Origin: Neurospora intermedia
Lineage: Eukaryota > Ascomycota > Sordariomycetes > Sordariales > Sordariaceae
Assembly: GCA_037102815.1 (NCBI GenBank)
Contig: BTPP01000005.1
Span: forward strand, 1,364,001-1,428,000
Direction of reading: 5' to 3'
DNA length: 64,000 nucleotides
Shown: piece after piece, positions 1 to 11,659 of the stretch
How positions within the stretch are numbered: position 1 is the stretch's first letter
Layout of the letters: every line of letters starts with the position of its first letter
Translations under genes and position numbers: made by a program
The notes under the pieces: model-generated
The model's input: only the letters and a program-made list of their open reading frames with translations
The model's database searches: none
What the model was told of the DNA's origin: nothing

Positions 1-755
1 ATAATAGTCGCTTCTTCCGGTTATTCTATAACCAATATTAAATACTTATTAATTAGCATTTAAATTCGGCCGGCGAACCGCTTACTATACGCTAGGTATA
101 TTCGGTATACTTCTATAGGTAAAATTCTTAAAAATAGGAAAATTACCTACCTATTAAGTAATTAAAGAGGAGTATCTATACTTCTCGATAAAAAGAAGAC
201 CTATAATTCTCTTATAATAGTATTTATAATACCGGTGGTAATAATACCTTTATCGGAAATAAACTGCTAAAACCTAGGGTAGAGCACTTATTATTTATAA
301 CCCTATTCGAACTAGATAGTATAGAAATTATTTATAACCCGCTTAGAAATATTAGTATCGAAGATATAGGATTCGGATTTAGCCGCCTTATAAATATTAG
401 TAGTTTCAAACCTCTTAAAGTCGAAGGGTTTATTAATAGTAACTGGTAGCCGTACGTTATCCTAAAGTATTATAATAAAAGCCTTTATATTAATAATACT
501 ATTTAGTAATAGTATCGTAAAGTAGAATACTATTAACCGGCGGGGGACTTTCCTAATCTACCGCCACGCGGCAGTATCTATATTTCTTAGAAATTATACT
601 TCGTCGGTAATAATACGTTTGAAGCGGACGTCTTTATATACGGATATACGTATTTTATACTATTTATTAGTATAGGAGGTAGATTTAAAGCTCTTCCGAA
701 TCGACCCTAAATTACTATTATAAATTAGTATAGGAAGATAAAATAGCGCTCATTC

Positions 756-791
756 AAATCCTATAGGGGGATAGCTACCTCTATAGGATTT
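756..791. repeat. Short palindrome, AAATCC-type arm (copy 1)
   Basis: AAATCCTATAGGGGG at 756-770 faces its inverse CTATAGGATTT ending at 791, giving a 36-bp inverted repeat with a short spacer. The same arm recurs at least eight more times in the RIP block. The function is unknown. It could be a tiny MITE-like insert or a structural motif of the host repeat. Confidence 0.7.
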
Positions 792-1505
792 AAAATAGAT
801 TTTGAACTTATTCTTTATATTTATTTAAATTATTTACTTCGCTACTATCCGGTTTATACAAACCCTTATTATCCGTTTCGTCGTTGTTAGAATTATATTT
901 ATTATTGTTGCCCGCAATTGCAATTTTACCCTTACCTTTAGGTTTAACCTTAGCTTTACCTTTACCCTTAATATTCGGTCTCTAAGAGACGCAATCTTTA
1001 ACCCTTAATTTATTCGGGAAGTTGCTAATATTATATTATTCTTTATAGGTAATAACCTAATAACGGAAATAAATAGACGTTATAATTAGAATTACTATTC
1101 TAACAGTATTAAATATAGTATAGTATTAGATATATTCGTTTATTAACTTATTAAAATACTCTTAATTTAGCGTCCGCTTACGCCTCGGATCTACTATAGG
1201 CACCTAATTACAGGTACTAAACTATATATAAATATTCAAAGTATTACCGAATATTTCGGTTACTTCGGTAAATATTTAAGAAATTAGTATAACTAATATA
1301 AGAATTAAGGTTAAGTATACCTTTACAATTTTACCCTTGGCCTCTATACGCCAAAGTTCTATAATATATAATATTACTACGCTTAGGTAGGTTATAGTCT
1401 TGTTAATTCCGACTTCGTTAGTTAATATTATATATTTAAGTAGGCTTTTTTCTAAACGCCGAATTATATACGCATTTAAAGAGATAAATTAGTAGGGAAC
1501 GATCT

Positions 1506-1555
1506 AAATCCTATAGGGGAAAAGGTAGGATAGGCTAACCCCCCTTATAGGATTT
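1506..1555. repeat. Short palindrome, AAATCC-type arm (copy 2)
   Basis: AAATCCTATAGGGG at 1506-1519 is inverted as CCCCCCTTATAGGATTT at 1539-1555, with one extra base in the right arm. The overall length is 50 bp, close to the copies at 3107 and 6255. Confidence 0.7.
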
Positions 1556-3106
1556 GGAGAAGGAACTTACAATTTACTAATTAATTAGTAGGGTAGAAGG
1601 GATCTCCTCCCCTAGGTCTTAGAAGGGTTATCTATATCGTCGGTTAAAGTCTAATTCGTCTATCCCTCCTTTTTAAAATACTAATACAAAATATTAAATT
1701 CGTAATATTTAATATCTTTATAATTTTAAAGAGGGGTAGTAATAGTTTTAATATCGATAGGTCTAATCCTACCCTATAATTCTATAGTATAATAGAGAGT
1801 TATATAGTTTAAAAGTACCTCCTTAAGAGGATACTTCCTTTGGATAATACTTACTATATTATAACGAGCCCGGAGACTCTTCTCGGCCAACTTTTCGGCT
1901 TCGCCCTCCTAGGAGCTTACTGGAAGGTTATTTAATAAAACTATTTTAATATACTCCTAGGCTTATATATATTTATTTATTATTATTTTAACGAATTCCG
2001 TATTAAACTATTCGCATATAACGAAATTTTTAATATATTAACCAATCCCGAAAATCTTACTTTATATAAATATATTTTTAAAAAGTGCTAAAATCTTTAG
2101 AATTTCGAACCGTCCAATTTTCGTATTATAAAGGAGGGTAATAATAACCACTAGTAAATTACCGTCTATCTTAGGAATATTCTACCCTTTAAAATTTTTA
2201 CTAAATTTAATAATCTCGGAATTAAGGTCCTTAGTAATACTTTTCTTCTCATATAACTATTAGTAAGTAAACGAATAAAATTGAAAGTAGGTTAAATTAA
2301 TTATATACTATTTTAAAATAAGGGCGAATTGTAGGAGTTTAACAATAATAGCTTCTAACTATTTATTAGAACCGTCGCTACTAATAATAAAAGTATTATT
2401 AATATTAAATAGGATTTCCTTTATAGTTTAATAAATCTCCTTTACTACGTTTTACGCCTTACTACTATTAATTTCAGCATTATCTTTTACTAAACCCATT
2501 ATATCCTATATATTAAGTATAAAAAGCAGGGCCGGCCTAGCATTATTGGGACCGTTAATACTATTAATAATAGATTTATAATTCTATCTACGCTATTCGG
2601 AAAATTAAACGAAGTATACTATAACCCTAAATTAATCGTCGGCCAAATACCCTAATTAAATATTCCTAACTAATAAGTCCGTAGCCTTCATAAATTATAG
2701 TATACTACCGCCTTTAATACTCAATTAAAATATACGAAGGTATATAAACTAAATAGCGAAGGTAGTCGCTTCAAAGTATATTATATTATACTTTTACACC
2801 GATTTGTCCGCTTTCCCGGCGAAATTACTATAGCGAATAACTATAGTATAAGAAAGAATATTCTTTGCTTCTATAAAGGTTTAAAGGATATATCCATATA
2901 TTTTATTATCCGTTGCATAAGGAATAATATTTTTCTATATTCTCTATAGGTTAACTATAGAACTACCCTACAATTCCTTTTTAAACTCCTAAAACGTCTT
3001 TAAATATTTTAATAGGCCGAAAATTAAAGAGACTATAATATAGTTAACGATTATTTAAGACAGGTTTAAATTATATAGGGGGCGAATAAATATTTAAAGC
3101 GAATCT

Positions 3107-3156
3107 AAATCCTATAGGGGGTAATATATTTCTATTCGAATCCCCCTATAGGATTT
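3107..3156. repeat. Short palindrome, AAATCC-type arm (copy 3)
   Basis: AAATCCTATAGGGGG at 3107-3121 is matched perfectly by CCCCCTATAGGATTT at 3142-3156, so the arms are 15 bp and the element is 50 bp. A diverged single arm (AAATTATATAGGGGG) lies about 40 bp to its left, near 3068. Confidence 0.75.
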
Positions 3157-3765
3157 AAACAAGGGTTATACTTACAATTGTAATTTAAATATTAAATTAG
3201 GGCTCTAATATTTATATACCCTAGGATACCGGCTATATAATTTCCCGGAGGAAGAATACTATAATTAATCTATTAAATAATTATCTACCCCGGTAATACT
3301 ATACTTTTACCTTTTTTTTCTACCTACTTCTTCTAATATACGTTATTTATAAGTAGCGTTTCGATTTTAACTCGCCTAAAAACGTTATTACCCTTAACCT
3401 ACTATATTATATTAAGCCCTTCTACTATATCCTATACCTTTCGGATATTATATACCCCTACGTAAGGGGGATAATAATATTTGAATAAAATATTGCTAGC
3501 CTATTTATTTCTAAGGGTTTTTAATTTTCTATTACCCTTTTCGTTATCCGTAATTTTATACTACTCTAACGGTAGATAGTATAATTATTATAAGGTATTT
3601 ACATTACGTCCGTCGAAATAAGTATTATTTATTTCGGGATTCGGGTTATATACCGGCTTTATAACGCCGGTCTTTTCTAATACTATTTAAGTAAATTAGA
3701 AGAATATCTTTTATTAACCGATAAAGGGGCGGGAGATATATTTTACCTTAATTATAGCTAGATCT

Positions 3766-4135
3766 AAATCCGATAGGGGAATAATAAATTACTTTTAATC
3801 GAAATTAGACCCGACTTCGGTAAGGATAATCCGGCGAACCGGATTTAAATCCGATAGGGGGGAGTTATAATAAGTTGTAAAATTAGATATAAATCTTATA
3901 GGGGTATAAAAATAATTTGTAAAATTAAATTTAAATCCGACGGGGGTAAAAGAAGGTATAACTAATTTGTAAAAAGAAGGAAAAATAAATTCGTTCTAGA
4001 AAAATAGGGGTTCTTATACCCTAAGAATATATACCTTTAAATTTAGGGTAGGTCTTAAAATTCTTATCTAGGTTTAGAGTAGGTCTTAAAATTCTTATTT
4101 AATTATATTATCCTTTATTTACCCCTATAGGATTT
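3766..4135. repeat. Cluster of four direct AAATCC-type arms and one inverted arm
   Basis: Arms in the same orientation start at 3766 (AAATCCGATAGGGG), 3847 (AAATCCGATAGGGGGG), 3891 (AAATCTTATAGGGG) and 3933 (AAATCCGACGGGGG). An inverted arm, CCCCTATAGGATTT, lies at 4122-4135. The two spacings between the last three direct arms are 44 and 42 bp. Between the direct arms and the inverted arm is an imperfect direct repeat of about 26 bp (4042-4067 and 4073-4098, offset 31). This looks like a small tandem expansion of the palindrome family rather than a gene. Confidence 0.65.
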
Positions 4136-6254
4136 AAACGAAAGTATAATAAACTTCGCTTAAGTATTCGTTAGAATTCTAAAGCGCCTAGTACTTATAA
4201 TTACCTCTTCCTTTTTTATAATATAGTACTAATTTTCGCCCTTTTAGCGGGTAGGCCTATACCTATATATATACTTATAGAAGGAGCTATATATAAGGTT
4301 AAACCTATAGTATTCGAATTACTACCCGTACCTCTAATTATTTTTAAATACTATACTTTTTCTAGTTTGGCTAATCTCCTCTTTCCCACGCTCATTTAAT
4401 TACAAATAATCCGTTCTAAATTAATAATAAATACCTCTAACGCAATAAGTATAATACGTATATACTTTATAATTAATATATTACTATAATCCCCTAACCA
4501 CTTCTATACCTCGAACTCTAGAATAACGGTAAAGAGATCTTACAATATATATATAGGTATTTGTCCGTTAAATTTATACGTAAGTACGTATATAAAATTT
4601 AAGGATATAAAAGCTTCCTTAGGTAAATCGAAGAGCCTAAGGATACCGGGATAGAGAGTTTTAATTATAATAGCTATAAAATAGTCTAATTAAACTAAAA
4701 AAAAGTTAGCTTTAAATAGTTTTAGTAGGTAATTAAAAACAATTCTAAACTTTTTTTTTAGGACGGGTAATAGGAGACCTAAGGGGGGGTAATACTTATT
4801 ATAATATTACGAAAGATAGACCGCAATAAGAGCAATACTAAAGCGTTAAGTATTAAAATCTATTATATAGCTATACAACTCCCCTAATATAGAGGTCGGG
4901 TACGGCCTAGACTTTTATAATAGCTTCTTAATATATAGCCTAAAGTATAGTATATTAATAAAGTCATATATTTCTTTATACTTCTTTATAATTTTAATAC
5001 GCACCGCTTTTTCTATACTATTCTAAATACGAAGCTATCGACGGCTATCGCCTATACCTAAGTCCTATAGGACCTATTTAACAACTATAGTATTTTTATC
5101 TTCCGACGATTCTTTATTAAATAAGCCTTCCTCGTCCGAAGTATCGTCTCTATCCAAAGTAGAAATATCCTTATCTATCGGATTAAATAATTAAATTAGT
5201 TTTTCAATTAAAATAAAACTCAAAGTAATATACTATAATATAGTACTAATAAACGGAGGAGGCAGTATATATTGAACTTTAAGTATTAGAATAGCAGGAT
5301 AATAGTATAACCTATTACCGCTAAAATATATATTAATCTCCTTTATAGTAAGTTCGTATAATTAATTAAAATAGTCAAATTAATAATAAGGGATAAAATA
5401 AATCCCTATACCGTACGTAGTAAAATCCGTACGGACGGCGCATCCGAAGCGTTAAATTAGGTCCGTAACGTTATTTAATTTTACTACGCCGTACTATACT
5501 ACGCACCGTATATTTAGAATATTTATACCTATACCGAGCGAAATAGTAGCGAATATTATCCAGTATATAGAATTAAATTGCCTAAAATCCTTATATATAG
5601 CCTTCTAATTTATAGGACGGGTATTAGCATTATATTTATAGATTACCTTTATAATACGAAAGGGTTTATAGTTAGAGGTTATAAAATATTATAAGAGATG
5701 TAACCGAGTAGAAAAAAGCGATAGTTTACTATTAATATAAATAATAATTTTTAGAATACAATAGATCTTAGGTTGGGGGTCGCTAAGTATTATTATACCG
5801 AGGACGAATTTAAACTGCCGGTAATTTTTGAGCGCGCTTAATAAAATTAATTAGAATACTATTATAATATTAGATTAATTAATAAAAGTACGGATAATAG
5901 ACAATTTGCCTAAATTATAACCCTCTAGCCGGAAACCGCCGTATTTATATATATATAATTATACTTTATATATAAAGGTAGTTATACACCCGAATTAAAG
6001 AATATTAGATAGAATAGTAGTCTTAATAATATAAATATCTATAAATTACGTCCGAAAGGTACGCTATTAGAATATAGTATATAATTCGTCTATAGTAATA
6101 AATATAATACGCTAATTAAATAAAACCGTACATAATAATTCTATAAATTTTATATATATAATTTATTCTAGACCGAGGAGGATATACATATAATTTCTAA
6201 ACTTTAAATCTAATTAAAAGCGAAAGTACTAGTATATAATTAACGTATATCTAC

Positions 6255-6310
6255 TTAAATCCGATAGGGGGAGCTTTTAACTTTTTAAAAGTTCCCCCTA
6301 TCGGATTTAA
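6255..6310. repeat. Near-perfect 56-bp palindrome of the AAATCC family
   Basis: The left arm begins TTAAATCCGATAGGGGGA at 6255. The right arm ends CCCCCTATCGGATTTAA at 6310. The arms pair over 24 bp with one mismatch around a central loop of about 8 nt. It is the best-preserved copy of the family, and as RNA or single-stranded DNA it would fold into a long hairpin. Retaining two complementary arms in a heavily mutated region suggests either recent arrival or matched change of both arms. Confidence 0.8.
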
Positions 6311-6344
6311 ATTAAAAGTAAATAGGTTCTTACTTTTATAGTTA

Positions 6345-6456
6345 ATTAGTCGATTAAAATAAATCGGGTACTAGGAAATTTAGTAATAGTATCCCGCTAC
6401 TCTTCGCTAAATCGATTAAACAGTATAATTTAAATAGTAATTTAATCGACTAAAAT
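6345..6456. repeat. MITE-like element with 13-bp terminal inverted repeats
   Basis: TTAGTCGATTAAA near 6346-6358 is repeated in inverse as TTTAATCGACTAA at 6441-6453, enclosing about 85 bp with no coding capacity. A related partial copy, AATCGATTAAA, sits inside near 6407. It lies only 35 bp right of the 56-bp palindrome. I cannot see a clear target-site duplication, so the MITE label is an inference. Confidence 0.45.
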
Positions 6457-7204
6457 AATAAATACTATTTAGAAGATAATACTCTTACTATATCCCATAC
6501 AAATAATTAAAATTGTATTACTACATTAGTAGATAATACAATAGATAGATTTAATTTAATTAGGTCTTGTATAGTATTAGTCTAAACCCGTAGGTAACCC
6601 CCAATTCAATAGATAGGTAATAATTACATTAATAAAATAATATTATATACCTTTATTATTAATAGATACCGTATAACGCAATCCCTAGGCAATCCAATCT
6701 TAAAAAGTTAATTTAGGAGGTAGAAACGTATTAGGCTGCCAAAAGCTAGTAATACAATAAAATAGTTCTATTATCTCATTAGTATTAAATCTATAACCTT
6801 CTATTATATATACAAAATTTCGCGTATATACAACGTAAAATTATAAAAAAATAATATATAATCCTTCAGAATACAATTCTACGCATAATAAAAGCTACCC
6901 CTATAGTATTAATAAATAATAAAAGTATTATAGAAATGCAATTTGAAGTTTAGAGAAATTGACATACTATTCGTCCTATCCTCAAACAATTTATTTAATC
7001 GAAATTATAGTTTTTGTAGTAGTATAATCATCGAGTATTAGTATTGAAATAGGACATTTCTTACACACATTAAGCACTTTCGTCCAAACTGTATACAGAC
7101 GTGATCCTAATATCACACTATTTGGCCCTATAGGTCCAAAACGACTGCGCTACGGGGTGGCGGGGAAGTGGATAGGGGCTGACTAAGGTTGAACGTCTGT
7201 CATG

Positions 7205-7420
7205 AGAGACTAATTACTAGTAGGGAATTAAACGCGCGAGCTCTTTAATTTATACTAGTAGCGGCTACGGACGTCCTACGCAAACCGTTATACTACGGGC
7301 GTCCCTATAGCACCCCGGGGGGGGTTAATAATAGTAAGGTAGTTAGAAGTAAACTATATAGGCTAATTAGAGCGTTTTAAACGTATTTACTAAGTCCAAC
7401 TGGGTTTATAGGTAAGATAA
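7205..7420. repeat. Small second RIP-like patch
   Basis: After about 250 bp of ordinary composition (6,960-7,205, CA and TG common) the sequence again becomes TA-rich and nearly free of CA and TG while keeping CG. It then returns to normal composition. This suggests a short separate repeat fragment hit by RIP, or an outlying part of the same insertion. Family unknown. Confidence 0.5.
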
Positions 7421-10400
7421 TAGAAAGATTCGCGGAAGGGGTCAGATTTAGTGATATTTTGGCTAATATTGTACCTTTGAATGTAAATTGGAGTTGCCAA
7501 GAGCCTTCCCGTACTTCCCGTCTTGGCATTTCTCGCCACCTAACCTACTTACGTAATGTGAATCTAAAGTACGCTTCAATATACACCGGGCATTGCTTGA
7601 GCTGAGGATCCAGCATCGCACCGGTGTCTGAGAACTATTTTATGAAGCCAAGCCAAGAAGAAGCTTAAAAGAGGGCACACGGTGCCGCACAAATGCCGTG
7701 CAACCCCATGCGTTCATTACGGCGGCTGTTGGACCAATCAGGGCGCTGCTGCGGCGAGTTTAAAAAGGGCTTTTTTTGTGCTTTGTTGGTTGGTTGGTTG
7801 GATGTAACTAAATTGTCCGCAGTACATAGCGTACCGATGCAGTGTAGTTCGAAATTGTACCCAGAAAAGGACGGATGATGGACCACCTAGAAGAACACAT
7901 GTGAACAGAAGCAAGACAATTCATTGAGAAGAGAATGATATCCCGAGATGACCATAACGCGCAATCGTCTCTTCATGACCTTTTCCCACTTTTGGAGAGA
8001 CGACAGAAATGCTATTGCCTAGGTATCGGCAATTGGGACACTCGGACTTTTGTGATGTACCCTCGCATTCAAACAAGTGAACATTGGCGTTGGGGGCCAA
8101 AAATTTGCGAGAAGCCAGTGATTCGTTGTGAGTCGATGGGCTTAGACTGCTGCAGACACAGGACGGCTAAGTACGGGGGAACCGAAAAAAAGAGAACAAA
8201 AAGTAGCTGCCTAGACTTGGTTGTTATTCTTGACGGAAAATATCCATGATACGACTGCATCATGGCGATGCCACGGCCGCATTTTGGGCCTTTTGTCTCT
8301 CGGTGTGTGTTTCTCGCTCGACAGCATCATAAGGCTGAGTTCCGGGATGAGACCGGTACACTGCATTGCCATCCCGGCTCGGGTGTTCGCAGACAGGCAG
8401 AGCTGAGTTGGGTTGGGACCGACGAACGCGAGCTCAAGTTGGGTGATGTCGTATTTGGCAAAACCATGGAACATCAAGGGCGACTCGCTTGGAGTTCACC
8501 TGACCTCATGCCATGGGGTGATTGGGCAACCAGATGTCTTGGTGAGAGGTACTGTAGTGTATGTGTGCTTCTACATACTAGGCCTATCTTGGCTTTTGTC
8601 TGATGGCATCAGAAGAGCAGCAGCAGACCCTGAAGGAGTGATCTCGTCTCACCAGTTGTCGTCTGAACTACAATATGTACATATCATATCCACTTGGCTG
8701 CAAGGCACCTCATCCGCGGAGTGGAGAGGTTTTCCCGAGCATGTGGAGGTTCCCGTCCCCGCCGCAGCCGCCGCCGCTTGAGCCCTGTAGGGACCGGCGA
8801 TCGAGGAGGGACCATCAACCGGCCAACAACCGGCCCTCTCACTCTTTCCAAACAGTTGGTTTCCATTTCATGACTTGTCACCAACAAGCCAACAATCAAG
8901 TAAAGGCGGACATGACCGGAAACAATGCGCCCGCCTTTCTGCACCTTATTACACTTTACAGTAAAATGGCGGGCGGTCCGACCCTTGCATCCCCTAACCG
9001 GCACGCCTCACTGGTGCGCTGCCATGCGCTAACGGATGACTTACAGCAAGATACAGCAGCAGCCCTTGGCCACTGACAATCAATTCACAGCTTCCGAACG
9101 AATAGTCCTCCATTCAATCCGACCGATTGCGTCACACCCGGACTCTCTGGATAAAAAGTTCAGAAAGGATGCCCGCCCGCCTGCCCTGTCTTGCCCTGAA
9201 TGGCCGTTCGGCGGCGTTCGTCATCTTCGCATTCGAGTCCTACCAAGTCCTTCTCCCTGTCCTGTCCTGAATGCAAATGATCCGATGACCCCGCGCAGTT
9301 GACTGGTTCTTAAACGCGACTGAGCATTTTACTTACCTACCACCACTTGCCACCACTCAGAGTTCAGTCTCTGTCAACTCACTCGAGAACACTCTCGTGG
9401 ACACATACACCCCAATCTCAAAGAGTCTGAGTAATCGCATGTAACCCCGGCGGCCGCGTGGGCAGAAGAAGTTGTTTAGAAATGTGTTGAGGTTTATGGC
9501 CCCCACCCCCGAGCACCTCCAACCTTGAAGAAGAAGGTCCAACGATGGTCGGAAGCGGAAAGCAAAAACACATTGTCCGGAAAGAAACATTAGTGATCTA
9601 GCGATTAGTTGGTTGACTGGTTAATAACAACCTAGGTGCCGACGGTAATACGACGATATACAAAAGTTACGTAGACGGGCCCGTTACATTTGTATCAAGT
9701 CGTACGGAATAGAATAGTTCCTCCATCCACCTCTTTGGTTTTGATTCTGTACCTTTCTATCTATCTACGAACCATAGAACATAAGCATATCAAGTTACAT
9801 ACCTCTCTGGTTTGTACCTATGTACATCCCGTCACATCACGTTGGGCCTTAGATCGGGTCTGTAGGTCTGGTCGCTCAGTTCCCCCCCTGCGGCCCCCTG
9901 TACACCGAACCATTTCACTGCAGTGAGTGGCCTCTGGATATAAGCCACCCGAGTCCCCGGGCCCTGGACGGGCATGGTACCTTTGTGTCGTAGCCATGAG
10001 TACCTCTAACAATCATCACATATTATCACACAATCCCCAGAACTGCGACTACGATAACGAACAAGAAGACGACGGCTGGAAGTTAGGCTTGAGTGATGTA
10101 GATATGGGGAAACAAAGAATATGGAAAAAAAGAAAAAAAAGGATATAAAAGAAAGAGGAAAAAGACAGAGTCTCAACACCTATGTTCTTCCTAAGCTCGT
10201 TACATAGGTACACCCGGGGCCTAAGGTGTTTTACAGGGCAGTCACGATTCCACTACCTCTACCCCTCTTTGGTAGGTAAATTATGACCAGATATGTTTTC
10301 GTCTTCGTCTTCGTCTTCTTCTTCTTCTTCGTCTTCTTCTTCTTCTTCTTCTTCTTCTTCTTCTTCTTCTTCTTCTTCTTCTTCTTCTTCTTCTTCTTCT

Positions 10401-11659
10401 TCTTCGGCGTATTACTCACACACATTAATATCCAGACTTATTCAAAACCTCAAACCTCCTTTGGGTTAAAGCGTGAGACTGAGTTGAGTCAAGTTAACTT
10501 TTGACTTGAAACAACTCGGGAAAAGCTCAGGCTGCGCCTGTAATGATGATGGAATGGAATGTGACGGAGGGGGGAGTGATGAGCAATCAATCAATCAATC
10601 AATCAAACATCCGAACCTACCTACCTAGGTACTTACCTCTAAGCAGAAAGCTTGCTTCCTTTCAAATCAGTCCAGTCATTCATTCATATGTAAGCCAATC
10701 ATTCATACCTAGGTAGTCTACCCCTCTCTCCACCCTGATCTAACTTACATCTCACCTAGACTACCCGACCTAACCGACATTTTGGTTCTTGACGGTTTAG
10801 TTGGCGCGCAAACTTCTCTTTTCTTTTCTTTTCTTTTCTTTTTCTCGTTTTCTGGTTTCATCATGGTATTCACCAAAAGGTTTGTTAAAGGTTCACTAAT
10901 TGAAAGGGTCAGATCAGTCTTGACTGGTTTTGGAGACAGAGTCTGTTCTCTCAGGGAATTTCAGGTTTAGAGAGGTCGGATGTGTACATTTGTATGTTTC
11001 GGTCATGGCTATGATATGCGCAATGTGGAGAGTGTGTTTATAGTGTGCGTCTGTTCGTTCAGACATGATGAATAGATAAATAAGCAGAGGACTCTTGTAC
11101 CGTCAAACAGAAACACGCTAATGAACAATAAATGAAGAAAAAAGAGTGACGAGAAGAAAACCAGATGAACTTTGCTATCACAAGATGCGTGCTGAACATC
11201 AAAAATAAGGACTCTGCCGCCCGCGCGCTATATAACCCGTGTAATGTTTCTATGCCAAACAACCGGCCAACCGACCTCCTTGAACTAAAACCTTAGCACA
11301 AAAAAGAAAAAAAAGAAGAAAAAAAACACGTCAAGTCCATACACGACCGACCATACTCTGTTTAAGAACCGTTACATAGAAAGAGGGAACCAAAATAAAG
11401 AACCATCTGGCAGACACAAATCCCAACTTCCCGCTAATGATGACCAAAAATCGAACAGAGTAGAAAAGAAAGTAGTACATTAATCGTACAAGCGAGCGAT
11501 GAGTGTCGCAACCGCTCTCCCTGATAGTTCTCCCCTTTGGTATCTCCAGAATAGTAACCTAGAAGTGGAAACGAAAAGTAGAAATATGAAACGTCTTTCA
11601 TCATTTTATCATACAAGCGTAATGGATGGATGGACTTGGGGTGAGGTAATCACGTCAGC
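7421..11659. other. Non-coding stretch between RIP patch and C2H2 gene
   Basis: Base composition is ordinary and there are only short, overlapping, unrecognisable open frames. Visible simple sequence includes TTGG repeats near 7790, a CAAT repeat at about 10583-10605, TTTTC repeats at about 10815-10845 and the long TTC tract listed separately. Several CCTAGGTA motifs occur (8018, 10624, 10708). The right part is presumably the 3' untranslated and downstream region of the C2H2 gene. I see no tRNA or rRNA gene. Confidence 0.6.
10298..10405. repeat. TTC trinucleotide microsatellite (about 36 units)
   Basis: An almost pure TTC/GAA run with a few GTC interruptions at its left end. It forces long false open frames of poly-Phe on plus and poly-Lys on minus. 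Polypurine/polypyrimidine tracts of this length can form triplex DNA and are likely to vary in length between strains (inference). Confidence 0.97.

Larger units (their letters stand above)
1..6960. repeat. RIP-mutated AT-rich repeat block, family not assignable, continues beyond left edge
   Basis: No open frame of 60 codons occurs on either strand. The dinucleotides CA and TG are almost absent while TA is very frequent and CG is retained. For example, bases 61-120 contain no CA and no TG but more than ten TA, and bases 1-300 contain about three CA and two TG. Loss of CpA in favour of TpA on both strands is the hallmark of Neurospora repeat-induced point mutation, which hits duplicated DNA in the sexual cycle and usually leaves methylated, H3K9me3-marked heterochromatin (known for the genus). 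I infer an old inactivated repeat or a nest of repeats. No protein family can be read, so no class is assigned. The signal fades from about 6,480, where CA and TG become commoner, and ends near 6,960. Confidence 0.9.

Noticed and set aside
10283-10504. Poly-Phe / poly-Lys frames
   Set aside because: They are produced by the TTC microsatellite, not by a gene.
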